Below the pieces are notes generated by a model, which was not told where the DNA came from, did no database searches, and saw nothing but the letters and a program-made list of their open reading frames with translations. Positions 35,552 to 44,628 of a stretch of 64,000 bases of DNA are shown here, in pieces. Position 1 is the first letter of the stretch. Every line of letters begins with the position of its first letter. Source of the stretch: Faeciplasma gallinarum (lineage in GTDB: Bacteria > Bacillota > Clostridia > Oscillospirales > Ruminococcaceae); NCBI GenBank assembly GCA_018711085.1, contig DVIR01000011.1:1-64000 (forward strand). Direction: 5' to 3'. The position numbers and the translations under genes were made by a program.

Positions 35552-36039
35552 TGAGCAGGGTCCTTGTGGCGTACTTTTCCGCAAGCGGAGTGACTGAGCA
35601 TACGGCAAAGGTCGTGGCGAAAGCCGTGGGCGCAGATGTGTTTGAAATACGTCCCGTAGAGCCGTATACAAGAGCTGATCTCAACTGGACAAACAAACAA
35701 AGCCGCAGCAGCGTCGAGATGAACGACCCCGAAAGCCGTCCGGCGATCAGGGAGACAGTCGATAATATTTCGCAGTACGATGTGGTGTTCATAGGCTTTC
35801 CTATCTGGTGGTATGTTGAGCCGAGAATAATCGACACGTTTTTGGAGAGCTGCGACCTTTCGGGGAAGACCGTGGTCTTGTTTGCCACGTCGGGCGGAAG
35901 CGGAATACAAAAAGCCCAAAACAGCATAAAAGCCCACTGCCCCGGCAAGACGAATATTTTGCAGGGAAAGCTGCTTAACTGCTCCGCATCTGAGGCGGCA
36001 GCGTGGGCAAGGGACGTTTTGGACAAACTCGGCGGATGA
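35551..36039 (+). CDS. Flavodoxin (short-chain, flavodoxin_4 type)
   Basis: FMN-binding electron carrier of 162 residues. The phosphate-binding loop is VAYFSASGVTEHTA (about 5-18), followed by the family motif SSVEMNDPESRPAI and YDVVFIGFPIWWYVEPRII (about 82-100) with FMN-stacking tryptophans, then ATSGGSGI. ATG 35551 overlaps the stop of the alcohol dehydrogenase and has AAGGAG upstream. It shares the family of the proteins encoded at 36.8, 56.5 and 57.8 kb. Confidence 0.92.
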   Translation: MSRVLVAYFSASGVTEHTAKVVAKAVGADVFEIRPVEPYTRADLNWTNKQSRSSVEMNDPESRPAIRETVDNISQYDVVFIGFPIWWYVEPRIIDTFLESCDLSGKTVVLFATSGGSGIQKAQNSIKAHCPGKTNILQGKLLNCSASEAAAWARDVLDKLGG

Positions 36040-36104
36040 TCCGTGCGGGATTTTCAGAGGGATAAAGAAAGGAAAAGGGCAGAGCATGAAAGAAGGGGAC
36101 GCTT

Positions 36105-36767
36105 ATGCCTAAAGGTTCTTTGGAGCTTACGCAGCTTAGAAAAGACGAGATAATAAACGCCTGCGCAAGCTTGTATGAAACAATGAGCTTTAAGGATATA
36201 ACAATAAGGGATATAGCAAACAGAACAAGCTTTACAAGGACGTCCGTGTACAACTATTTTCAGACCAAGGAGGAGATATTTTTAGCTCTTCTTCAAAGGG
36301 AGTATGAGGCGTGGATAGTTGACCTGAAGAGCCTTGCGCAAGCCGATTCGCTTGATGTGGACGCGCTGGCTGACGGCATGGCAAAAACGCTGACCAAGCG
36401 GGGCTGCATGCTAAAGCTTGTCTCGATGAATTTGTACGACATGGAGAGCAATTCAAGGCTTGAAAACCTTGTTGAGTTTAAAAAGGTGTACGCAGAGGCG
36501 ATAGGCGTCATATCTTTGTGTATCAAAAATGCATGTCCCGCCGCATCAAAAGAGGATATAAACGGCTTTATCTATGCGTTTTTGCCCTTTTTGTTCGGCG
36601 TATATCCCTACACCAACCATACCGAAAAGCAGAAAAGCGCGATAAAGCTTGCCGGCGTGGAGAATATAGAGCACTCGGTATACGAGATAACGAGAGGAAT
36701 TGTCTCAAGGCTTCTGAGAAGTCTGACTTTCCCTAAACACGACTTCAAAAAAACCGATGACCCTTAA
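36105..36767 (+). CDS. TetR-family transcriptional repressor
   Basis: The 220-residue regulator has an N-terminal TetR helix-turn-helix (about 10-55; ITIRDIANRTSFTRTSVYNYF) and a C-terminal ligand-binding domain in which residues such as Cys are conspicuous. It sits third in the operon whose promoter carries two identical palindromes, which it probably binds. Ribosome site AAGGGG. The inducing ligand is unknown; an aldehyde, quinone or oxidant would fit the neighbours. Confidence 0.9.
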   Translation: MPKGSLELTQLRKDEIINACASLYETMSFKDITIRDIANRTSFTRTSVYNYFQTKEEIFLALLQREYEAWIVDLKSLAQADSLDVDALADGMAKTLTKRGCMLKLVSMNLYDMESNSRLENLVEFKKVYAEAIGVISLCIKNACPAASKEDINGFIYAFLPFLFGVYPYTNHTEKQKSAIKLAGVENIEHSVYEITRGIVSRLLRSLTFPKHDFKKTDDP

Positions 36768-36829
36768 TGTATCTTATTATTGACGAGGACTTATAAGCGC
36801 AATTGTTCTTACTTAAAAAGGAGAATCAA

Positions 36830-37551
36830 ATGAAAAAATAATATCACTGATATGCGCGGCTGCAATGCTCTTTTCTATGGCATCCCTGACGGCTTGCGGC
36901 GATTCTGCTGCATCTGACGATGCCACTACGCAGGCTCAGACTCAGCAGACAACCGTATCCGAAACGGAAGAAACCGAACCTGCCGACACTGCAACCACAG
37001 CCGAAACGGAAGAAACCGAACCTGCTGACACGGCAACCGCTCCGCAGGAAGGCGAAGAGCCGGAGCAAACCGCAACATCGCTGGTAGTGTATTTCTCGGC
37101 GACGGGAAACACTCAGGGCATAGCGGAGATGATAGCGGAGCTGACCGGCGCAGAGCTGTATGAGATACAGCCGCAAGAGCCGTACACCGACGAAGACCTC
37201 GACTACGGAAACAGCGAAAGCCGCACATCCATAGAGGCGGACGACCCGAGCGCAAGACCGCAAATAGCCGAAGGGCTGCCCGATCTTTCCGGCGTGACAA
37301 CGCTGTATATAGGATATCCCATATGGCACGGACAGGCTCCGAAGATACTTTACACGTTTGTAGAGGGATGCGACCTTGACGGAATCACAATTGTGCCGTT
37401 TTGCACATCGGCCTCAAGCGGCATAGGCTCAAGCGCCGAAAACCTTGCAGAGGCTGCGGGCGCGGGAACGTGGCTTGACGGCGAGCGATTCAGCGCAAGC
37501 GCATCGGAAGACGAAGTTGTTCAGAGGCTTGAGGAGCTTGGCTTAAACTGA
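36830..37551 (+). CDS. Flavodoxin lipoprotein, reading frame interrupted in the start-proximal poly-A
   Basis: A strong AAAAGGAG (36815-36823) precedes ATG 36830, but the frame reads ATG AAA AAA TAA. One extra A would give MKKIISLICAAAMLF, a normal lipoprotein signal peptide joined in frame to LTACGD. The downstream frame is open from 36838 to 37551. The mature part has a Thr/Glu-rich linker with a 42-bp duplication (36961-37039). A flavodoxin domain follows, with VVYFSATGNTQGIAEM, SIEADDPSARPQI and LYIGYPIWHGQAP. An internal ATG at 36865 lacks the basic N-terminus of a signal peptide. This may be a sequencing error, phase variation at the A-run or a real mutation. Confidence 0.8.
36961..37039. 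repeat. 42-bp tandem duplication in the flavodoxin lipoprotein linker
   Basis: GAAACGGAAGAAACCGAACC begins at 36961 and again at 37003; the units are near-identical over about 37 bp. They encode Glu-Thr-rich linker units. Confidence 0.85.
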
Positions 37552-37560
37552 TAAACAGCA

Positions 37561-37588
37561 AAAAGGAGGGTTTACCCCTCCTTTTTTA
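37561..37588 (+). terminator. Terminator of the redox operon
   Basis: AAAAAGGAGGG (37561-37571) pairs with CCCTCCTTTTT, followed by further T. Confidence 0.85.
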
Positions 37589-37731
37589 TTGCTTGATGCA
37601 TCGGAAAGGGAGGATTTTATCCGGCATGCGCAGAAAATAAAAAATAATGTTGCGGTAAAGGCTAAAATATGTTATTATTAAGTTTACTATCTGCGTCAGC
37701 TTGAGACTGATGCAAACCGAGGAGAATGTTT

Positions 37732-39489
37732 ATGCGTAAAATTACTGCGATTTTAACCGATGCAGTGTCGGATGCGTTTGAGGCGTGCGGATACGACAGG
37801 ACTTTGGGCACGGTGTCCGTTTCGGACAGAATGGATTTGTGCCAGTTCCAGTGCAACGGCGCGTTTGCCGCGGCAAAGCTTTATAAAAAGGCTCCGGTGG
37901 CTGTTGCCTCCGAGGTTGCCGCCGTGCTTGAGCAAAACAGCATGTTCTCAAAAGCAGAGGCTGTCAAGCCGGGATTTTTAAACCTGACGCTCACAGACGA
38001 GTATTTGGCGGGATACGTAAACCAAATAGTCCACGACGAGTATCTTGGCGTGCCTCAGACGGAAAAGCCGGATACCATTGTAATAGATTACGGCGCACCC
38101 AACGTGGCAAAGCCTTTGCATATAGGACACCTGCGCTCCGCAATCATAGGCGAGGCGCTGAAAAGACTGTCAAGGGCAATGGGCAAAACGGTTTATGCGG
38201 ACGTTCACTTGGGAGACTGGGGAACGCCCATGGGACTTGTAATCGCGGAGTACAGCGAGCGTCATCCCGAGTGGAGATGCTTTGCCGAGGACTTCGACCC
38301 TAAGACCGATACGGTGGCGTCTCTTGATCCGGATGAGCTCAACGAGATTTACCCTTATGCCAGCGCAAAGAGCAAGCGCGACGAGGCGTTCATGGATAAG
38401 GCGCATAAGATAACGCACGAGCTTCAAAACCACCGCCCGGGCTACTATGCGCTGTGGAAGGAGCTTGTAAAGGCGTCGGTGTCGGATATAAAGAGCAACT
38501 TTGAAAAGCTGAACGTCGATTTTGATTTGTGGTACGGCGAGAGCGATTCCGATGCATACATCCCCGAGCTTATAGACAGATTAAATAAAAAGGGACTTTT
38601 GCATGAGAGCGAAGGGGCAATGGTGGTGGATGTTGCGGAGCCCGACGACAAGATAACCATCCCGCCTGTCATAGTAAAGAAGTCGGACAACTCGAGCATT
38701 TATGCGACAACCGATCTTGCAACCATAATCCAGCGCGAAAAGGACTTCAACCCGACGAGAATATGGTACATCGTTGATAAAAGACAGTCTCTTCACTTTG
38801 TACAGGTGTTCCGCTGCGCCAGAAAAGCGGAGCTTGTTCCTCCCGAAACCGAGCTTAAACACTTAGGATTCGGAACCATGAACGGCACTGACGGAAAGCC
38901 CTTTAAGACAAGAGCGGGCGGAGTTATGAGGCTGAGCGACCTGATACAGACGGCAACCGACGGAGCGCTTGAAAAGCTGTCCGGCTCGGAATACGTAGAA
39001 GGGGACAAGCTCAAAGCCGCCGAAAAGATAGGCGTTGCGGCAATAAAGTTCGGCGACCTTTGCAACCAGCCCTCAAAGGATTACGTGTTTGACCTTGGCA
39101 AATTCCTCTCCTTTGACGGAAAGACCGGAACGTATCTTTTGTACACCGTGACAAGAATAAACTCCATCCTTAAAAAAGCCGGCATAGCGTACACAGACAC
39201 CCTCGACATAAACGGCATATACACCGACACCGAAAGGGAGCTTGCACTTTTGTTTGCCCTTTCCGCCGAGACGTATGCAAAGGCGTTTGAGGATATGGCG
39301 CCCTGCGTTTTGTGCGACAACGCATACAGCATCGCCTCCGTGTTCTCAAGGTTCTATCACGACAACAGAATACTTTCCGAGCCTGACGAGAAAAAACGCA
39401 GCAGCTGGCTTGCACTTTCTCTGCTTGCAAGAAAGATTCTTACAAAGCATCTTGACATACTTGCTATTGACTACGTGGAAAATATGTAG
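37732..39489 (+). CDS. argS: Arginyl-tRNA synthetase
   Basis: Class I enzyme charging tRNA-Arg, 585 residues. The N-terminal Add-1 domain (about 1-100), the HIGH motif in KPLHIGHLRS (about 125), the GKPFKTRAGG equivalent of the KMSKS region (about 385) and the C-terminal DALR anticodon domain are visible. ATG 37732 has AGGAG 7 bp upstream; an ATG at 37726 is too close to that site. No T-box leader is visible upstream. Stands alone. Confidence 0.95.
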   Translation: MRKITAILTDAVSDAFEACGYDRTLGTVSVSDRMDLCQFQCNGAFAAAKLYKKAPVAVASEVAAVLEQNSMFSKAEAVKPGFLNLTLTDEYLAGYVNQIVHDEYLGVPQTEKPDTIVIDYGAPNVAKPLHIGHLRSAIIGEALKRLSRAMGKTVYADVHLGDWGTPMGLVIAEYSERHPEWRCFAEDFDPKTDTVASLDPDELNEIYPYASAKSKRDEAFMDKAHKITHELQNHRPGYYALWKELVKASVSDIKSNFEKLNVDFDLWYGESDSDAYIPELIDRLNKKGLLHESEGAMVVDVAEPDDKITIPPVIVKKSDNSSIYATTDLATIIQREKDFNPTRIWYIVDKRQSLHFVQVFRCARKAELVPPETELKHLGFGTMNGTDGKPFKTRAGGVMRLSDLIQTATDGALEKLSGSEYVEGDKLKAAEKIGVAAIKFGDLCNQPSKDYVFDLGKFLSFDGKTGTYLLYTVTRINSILKKAGIAYTDTLDINGIYTDTERELALLFALSAETYAKAFEDMAPCVLCDNAYSIASVFSRFYHDNRILSEPDEKKRSSWLALSLLARKILTKHLDILAIDYVENM

Positions 39490-39657
39490 TATGCTGTGCG
39501 GTAACAGACGGTTTCGGACAACTGTCACGCCGTTATCACAATAGAGGGATAATATTTACTGCATGGTGTGCGGTTGTGCGCATCCGCCCGAAGAAAATCA
39601 TGCCGCAATGAAAAGAGCGGCGAAACAAATACTATCTGAATTTATGGAGATGTTAAA

Positions 39658-40773
39658 ATGAAAAAGCTGACAAAAATTGCGGCGCTGTTGATGGCGCTTG
39701 CCATGAGCGTTTCCGCATTTTCTGCGTGCTCAAATACTGACGCCGATGTAGACGAGGATACCGATGAGACTGTTGCAGACGGTGAAAGCACCGATGATGC
39801 GACCGGACCTGCCCTTATAATAGACGGCGAAGAGGTTGACATATCCTCAAACCCTGTGATATTCACCGTTGCGGGAATTGATATACCGTATGATGAGTAC
39901 AGATATATGTACAAGTACTTTGAGACTTATTACGGAATGAACGAAGAGTTCTGGGAGCAGTATCCGGACGATTTTGCGGCGTTTAAGGATGTGCTCCGTG
40001 ACAACCTTATCAACAACAATTTCGGAATCATAATGGCTGATATGTATGACATTTCGCTCACCGAAGAAGACGAGGCTGCAATAGATGATTACCTTCAGCA
40101 GGAGAAGGATCTGTTTGAAACCGAGGAAGAGTATGAGCAGGCGCTTGAGCAGGCGGGAATAACAGAGGACCTTTTGGTGAGGATGATTACCCAGAGCGTC
40201 ACAAGCGAGAGGGTGTTCTTAGACCTTTACGGCGGAGACGACCCGCTGCTTTTGGGAACAGATGACGAGATAAAGCAGGATATACATGATAACTACGTCA
40301 GAGTGTATCACCTTTTGATTTCCTATGATCACTTTGCCGATACCGAAGGATATGAGGATTATACGGATGACGAGCTTAAAGAGGCTGCCTTGGAGCTTGC
40401 AAACGAATCGCTTGCGCAGCTTCAAAACGGCGAGGCTGATATATATGAGCTTGCCCAGACCATAGGCGACGACCCCGGAATGGTTGACAACGAGGACGGA
40501 TATCTGTTCACATACGGCGAAATGGTTGAGCCGTTTGAGGAGGCGTCGTTTGCGCTTGAAGTGGGCGAGATGAGCGGACTTGTTGAGACTGATTACGGCT
40601 GGCATATCATACTCAGACTTGAGCAGGACGACTATGTCGAAGAAAACTTTGACGCCGTCAAGGAGCAGTACATCAACAAGGTGTTTAATGACCATGTAGA
40701 TGAGGTCCTTATGAACGCAGAAATAGAATACAGCGACCTCTATGACAAGATTTCATACGACAGCATCAAGTGA
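39658..40773 (+). CDS. Parvulin-type peptidyl-prolyl isomerase lipoprotein (PrsA-like)
   Basis: The 371-residue lipoprotein has a basic signal peptide and lipobox FSAC (Cys about 24). An acidic Asp/Thr linker and a helical SurA/PrsA-type N-terminal domain (about 60-215) follow. A PpiC-like domain spans about 225-330, where VYHLLISYDHFAD and VGEMSGLVETDYGWHIILRLE are characteristic. It probably helps fold secreted proteins outside the membrane. The ribosome site GGAGATG is weak. The next gene, also for a lipoprotein, starts 95 bp downstream. Confidence 0.88.
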   Translation: MKKLTKIAALLMALAMSVSAFSACSNTDADVDEDTDETVADGESTDDATGPALIIDGEEVDISSNPVIFTVAGIDIPYDEYRYMYKYFETYYGMNEEFWEQYPDDFAAFKDVLRDNLINNNFGIIMADMYDISLTEEDEAAIDDYLQQEKDLFETEEEYEQALEQAGITEDLLVRMITQSVTSERVFLDLYGGDDPLLLGTDDEIKQDIHDNYVRVYHLLISYDHFADTEGYEDYTDDELKEAALELANESLAQLQNGEADIYELAQTIGDDPGMVDNEDGYLFTYGEMVEPFEEASFALEVGEMSGLVETDYGWHIILRLEQDDYVEENFDAVKEQYINKVFNDHVDEVLMNAEIEYSDLYDKISYDSIK

Positions 40774-40868
40774 TAAATGACCTTTAAAACATTGTATCCG
40801 GTATTTCACGCAAGCCGCTCCGACAACGGGCGGCTTGGTGTTTATCCGGCTTAGCGGGAGATAAGAAA

Positions 40869-42035
40869 ATGACAAGATACAAGTTCTGCGCCGCACTTCT
40901 TGCGGCGGTTATCGCGGGAACGTCGCTTTGTTCCTGCGGAAAAACAATAAAAGAAACGCAGTCGTCAACTCTTAATACGCCCGAATCGACAAGCTCACCC
41001 GCTATAGCATCATCTTCCGAACCGTCGTCAGCCACGCAGGAAACAACCTCCGAGACGACTCAGACAACCGAAGCGGAGCAAACGGAGCAAACCACAGCCA
41101 CCGAGCAAACCACAGCCACCGAGCAGACATCTCAGACCGAAACGCCGCCAGAGCCGGAGTTTTCATTCCCCGCGGAGTTTTACGAACAGCTGAATGCGAT
41201 ATTTGATAAATACTCCATCAACCAAAACTGCGACCCAAGCAGCGACCCCTGCGGATGCGTGCCGGAGTATGAGCAGGTTGACGAAGACGGAAATGTGGCA
41301 GTTGCGCGCGACAGGGTCATGTCGATATATGTTTATGACGCGACAAGCGGATTTGAGCTTGAGATAAACGGCGGAGTGCATTATCCTGTGGCAAGCACGG
41401 TGAAAATCCCGTTTTGCGTGTATGTCTATGACAAAATAACAGACGGCGAAATAGACCCGAATACCGTTTTGACATATGAAAAAAGGCACTATTTCGGCGG
41501 CACCGGCGTGATTGTAAAGGGCGACTTCGGACAGCAGTACACCGTTTTGGAGCTTTTGGAGCTTGCAATCACCGAGAGCGACAACGTCGCGTATGAAATG
41601 CTCAAGGATTTGGTGCCGTGGGATGAGTTTGAAGCGTACCTTGTCGAAATAGGCTGCTCGCATCCGGAGGACACCCGCAAGACTCAGCAGAAAATATGCA
41701 CAGAGTCCGCCGGAGCATACGGCAAAGAGCTGATGAGGTTTTTGACAAGCGACAGCCCTTACGTTGATGACTTTAAGGGCGACCTTGAGATAACCAAAAA
41801 CAAAATGATAAAATCCCACTATCCGTTTTACAGAAAATACGGCTGGACGCAGTTTGCGTTTCACGATATAGCGTTTGTGGACGCCCCGCACCGGTATGTT
41901 TTAGCTATACTTTCTAACCTTGAGGGCGAGGAAAACGAGGACTACGCACTTTTCAAGGAAATATCATACCTCGTAGAGGACTACATAGAAAATAACCGGA
42001 CGGACTCTGTGACGTCTCCCGCATCGGATGAGTAA
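40869..42035 (+). CDS. Lipoprotein with class A beta-lactamase-like serine hydrolase domain
   Basis: The 388-residue lipoprotein has lipobox SLCSC (Cys about 19) and a Ser/Thr/Gln/Glu-rich linker (about 30-100) containing two 18-bp DNA repeats. A serine beta-lactamase/PBP fold (about 105-375) follows. The SxxK motif reads STVK in YPVASTVKIPF, and SDN is present in TESDNVAYE. The third motif, usually KTG, appears as KYG in FYRKYGWTQ. It belongs to the beta-lactamase2-type group. A cell-wall carboxypeptidase-like or orphan hydrolase is as likely as a true beta-lactamase. Confidence 0.8.
   Translation: MTRYKFCAALLAAVIAGTSLCSCGKTIKETQSSTLNTPESTSSPAIASSSEPSSATQETTSETTQTTEAEQTEQTTATEQTTATEQTSQTETPPEPEFSFPAEFYEQLNAIFDKYSINQNCDPSSDPCGCVPEYEQVDEDGNVAVARDRVMSIYVYDATSGFELEINGGVHYPVASTVKIPFCVYVYDKITDGEIDPNTVLTYEKRHYFGGTGVIVKGDFGQQYTVLELLELAITESDNVAYEMLKDLVPWDEFEAYLVEIGCSHPEDTRKTQQKICTESAGAYGKELMRFLTSDSPYVDDFKGDLEITKNKMIKSHYPFYRKYGWTQFAFHDIAFVDAPHRYVLAILSNLEGEENEDYALFKEISYLVEDYIENNRTDSVTSPASDE
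41091..41126. repeat. Two 18-bp tandem repeats in the serine hydrolase linker
   Basis: ACCACAGCCACCGAGCAA at 41091-41108 and a copy at 41109-41126 differing in the last base. They encode TTATEQ units. Confidence 0.9.
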
Positions 42036-42191
42036 AATAAAATATGACGCCGGACTGATGCTGCACGATTGTGCGCTTGCAAAAGTCGAGAGCGTTTGTT
42101 ATACTTTAAACAGATAAAAAGTTCGGGACGGCATGCCGCATGCGGCGGCGTCGCCTCGGATTATAACATTTAAAGACTGCGGGGGATAATT

Positions 42192-43718
42192 ATGAATGAC
42201 AATGCGGCAAATGTGAGGGCAAGCGGATTGCTTTTGGGAATTGCATCTCTGCCCGGAAAATACGGTATCGGAAAGATGGGTAATGATGCGAGAAAGTTTG
42301 TGGACTTTCTTAAAGCGTCAGGTCAAAGATATTGGCAGATACTGCCGCTAAGCCCGACAAGCTACGGCGATTCTCCCTACCAGTCTTATTCCTGCAACGC
42401 GGGAAACCCGTATTTTATCGACTTTGAAACCTTAGAGCGCGACGGGCTGCTCGATAAAAGCGATTACGAAAACGTGGAGTATACAGACAATCCGAACTAC
42501 ATCAACTACGGAATGCTTTATAACACCGTTTATAAGACGCTCCGCAAGGCATACAAGAGATTTAAGCCGGACAGCGGACTGACAACCTTCGTCGAGAAGA
42601 ACAGCGATTGGATAAACGATTATGCGCTTTTCATGGCTCTCAAGGGCGAAAACGAGGGCAAGCCGTGGTACGAGTGGGATAAGCCGCTTATGATGGCTGA
42701 AGCGTCGGCGCTCTCGAACGCAAAAAAGAGACTCGGCGATGAAATCGGGTTCTATGTTTTCCTTCAGTACGAGTTTTATAAACAGTGGTTTGCGCTCAAA
42801 AAGTATGCAAACGAAAGCGGCGTGGAGATAATAGGCGATATGCCGATTTACTGCGCATATGACAGCGTTGAGGTGTGGCTGCATCCGGAGCTTTTCCAGC
42901 TCGATGAGAATAAGAAGCCGGCGTGCGTGGCAGGCTGCCCTCCCGATGCATACGCTGCCGAGGGTCAGCTTTGGGGCAACCCCCTTTACGACTGGAAAGC
43001 CATGCAGACCAACGGCTATAACTGGTGGGTGAAGAGAATCGCCTTCGAGACGGATATATATGATATACTCAGAATAGACCATTTCAGAGGCTTTGCAGCT
43101 TACTACTCAATACCCTATAAAGACAAAACCGCCGCAAACGGCAGGTGGCGCAAAGGCCCCGGAATGGAGCTTTTCAACTCGGCAAACTATTGGCTCGGCA
43201 GAAAGAGAATAGTGGCGGAGGATCTCGGCTTTGTAACGGAGGATGTCAAGGAGCTTTTAAAGGCGTCCGAATACCCCGGTATGAAAGTGCTGCAATTTGC
43301 GTTCGACCCAAACGCATCGAGCGCATACCTTCCCTGCAACTATGACACCCGCAACTGCATAGTTTACACCTCCACGCATGACAGCGATACCGCCAAAGGC
43401 TGGGCGGACGGCTTGAGCGGCAAAGAGTTTGACTTTTGCCTCAGATATGCGGGAATAAAGGACAGGGAACAGATACCCGACGCACTTTTAAGACTTGCAT
43501 GGGCAAGCGTTGCAAACATAGCCATAGCTCAGCCGCAGGACCTTTTAGGATACGGCAACGAGACCAGAATAAACGTGCCGGCAACGCTGGGCTTAAACTG
43601 GAGATGGCGGCTGTCCGACTCAGACCTCAGCCCTGCGCTTTCAAAAAAGCTCAGAACGCTCACCGAAACGTATAACAGGATATGCCGCGCTCCCGTTGCG
43701 GCATGCGCCAAAAAATAA
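42192..43718 (+). CDS. malQ: 4-alpha-glucanotransferase (amylomaltase)
   Basis: GH77 enzyme that transfers alpha-1,4-glucan segments, used in maltodextrin and glycogen metabolism. The 508 residues match the family. The N-terminal ASLPGKYGIGKMG, LPLSPTSYGDSPYQS, the nucleophile Asp in LRIDHFRGFAAYY (about 296), the acid/base Glu in VAEDLGFVTEDV and the third Asp in HDSDTAKGW are all intact. Cytoplasmic, monocistronic, ribosome site GGGGGATAA, with a terminator immediately downstream. Confidence 0.96.
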   Translation: MNDNAANVRASGLLLGIASLPGKYGIGKMGNDARKFVDFLKASGQRYWQILPLSPTSYGDSPYQSYSCNAGNPYFIDFETLERDGLLDKSDYENVEYTDNPNYINYGMLYNTVYKTLRKAYKRFKPDSGLTTFVEKNSDWINDYALFMALKGENEGKPWYEWDKPLMMAEASALSNAKKRLGDEIGFYVFLQYEFYKQWFALKKYANESGVEIIGDMPIYCAYDSVEVWLHPELFQLDENKKPACVAGCPPDAYAAEGQLWGNPLYDWKAMQTNGYNWWVKRIAFETDIYDILRIDHFRGFAAYYSIPYKDKTAANGRWRKGPGMELFNSANYWLGRKRIVAEDLGFVTEDVKELLKASEYPGMKVLQFAFDPNASSAYLPCNYDTRNCIVYTSTHDSDTAKGWADGLSGKEFDFCLRYAGIKDREQIPDALLRLAWASVANIAIAQPQDLLGYGNETRINVPATLGLNWRWRLSDSDLSPALSKKLRTLTETYNRICRAPVAACAKK

Positions 43719-43727
43719 ATAAAGAAA

Positions 43728-43776
43728 AGCCCCTTGGGCGCTGCCAGCGCAGACGCTCAAAGGGCTGTTTTATTGA
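43728..43776. terminator. Terminator between malQ and the HAD phosphatase gene
   Basis: AGCCCCTTGGGCG and CGCTCAAAGGGCT arms with minor mismatches, followed by GTTTTATT. It serves the two convergent genes. Confidence 0.75.
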
Positions 43777-43790
43777 AGACAGCTTTTAAA

Positions 43791-44480
43791 TTATTGAAGA
43801 TAGATTTTAAGTTCCGAATAGTTTTTAACGGCGAGATCGCATACCGTTTTCAGCTTTTGTATGCTGTCGGGGCTTTCCTCCGTTATGCCTATGCATTTCA
43901 TGCCTGCCGCCTTTGCTCCGACGCATCCTAAGTATATGTCCTCAAACACCACGCATTTTTGCGGGTTTGCACCCACCTTGTCCGCCGCAAGCAGATATAT
44001 GTCGGGAAAACCCTTTTTTCTTTTCACCTCGGACGTGTTTGCATATGCGTCAAACAGCTTTGCCACGCCGTGACGCTCAAGACAAGGCAGATAAAGCTCC
44101 GGACTTGACGCGGTTGCAAGCGCTATCTTGCAGCCCTTGTCGTGAACGCGGCTTAAAAACTCCTTCGCCCCTGTGACCATCGGGATAACCTCTGCATACT
44201 CCCTGCGCACCATCGACAGCCATTCATCGACGACCTCCTGCCTTGTGGCACGTATGCCGCACTCGGCAATGACGTAATCCGCCGCCTGCGACAGGTTCAT
44301 TGTCGATATCTTGTCGTAAAAGCCGTCAGGAACCTTCAGCCCGCGCCTGCCCATGAACTCCTCGTCTACGCTCTTCCATGCGCTGTCCGACCGAACAAGC
44401 GTGCCGTCAAGGTCAAATATTGCGCACTCCACGCCTTCAAATAGCCCGCCTGCCGGCTCAAATGCACTGCATGTGCTCAT
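43791..44480 (-). CDS. HAD-superfamily hydrolase (beta-phosphoglucomutase-like)
   Basis: The 229-residue phosphatase or mutase has motif I FDLDGTLVRSD (about 21-31) with the nucleophilic aspartate, a four-helix cap after it, motif II in ALATASS, a Lys in KRKKGFPDIY and motif IV CVVFEDIYLG. The substrate is probably a small sugar phosphate but cannot be decided. ATG 44480 is 8 bp after AAAGGGG; an ATG at 44486 is too close to that site. Convergent with malQ. Confidence 0.88.
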   Translation of the reverse strand: MSTCSAFEPAGGLFEGVECAIFDLDGTLVRSDSAWKSVDEEFMGRRGLKVPDGFYDKISTMNLSQAADYVIAECGIRATRQEVVDEWLSMVRREYAEVIPMVTGAKEFLSRVHDKGCKIALATASSPELYLPCLERHGVAKLFDAYANTSEVKRKKGFPDIYLLAADKVGANPQKCVVFEDIYLGCVGAKAAGMKCIGITEESPDSIQKLKTVCDLAVKNYSELKIYLQ

Positions 44481-44628
44481 CCACATCGCCCCTTTAAAAA
44501 GACTTCCTTTAAAGTTTATAACACCGCACTGCATATGTCAACATGCCTCGGCGGCGCATCACGGGCTTGAATTATATGTGCTTATAAAGTATAATAATTG
44601 CATATTTAAAATGCGGGGAGGGAAAAAT

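Noticed and set aside
37620..37731. T-box riboswitch upstream of argS
   Set aside because: No T-box sequence and no antiterminator/terminator pair could be identified in the short leader.
44353..44628. Upstream extension of recG by about 92 residues
   Set aside because: The added sequence runs through the complement of the HAD gene start and has no family similarity. A GGGGAGGG ribosome site sits directly before GTG 44629.
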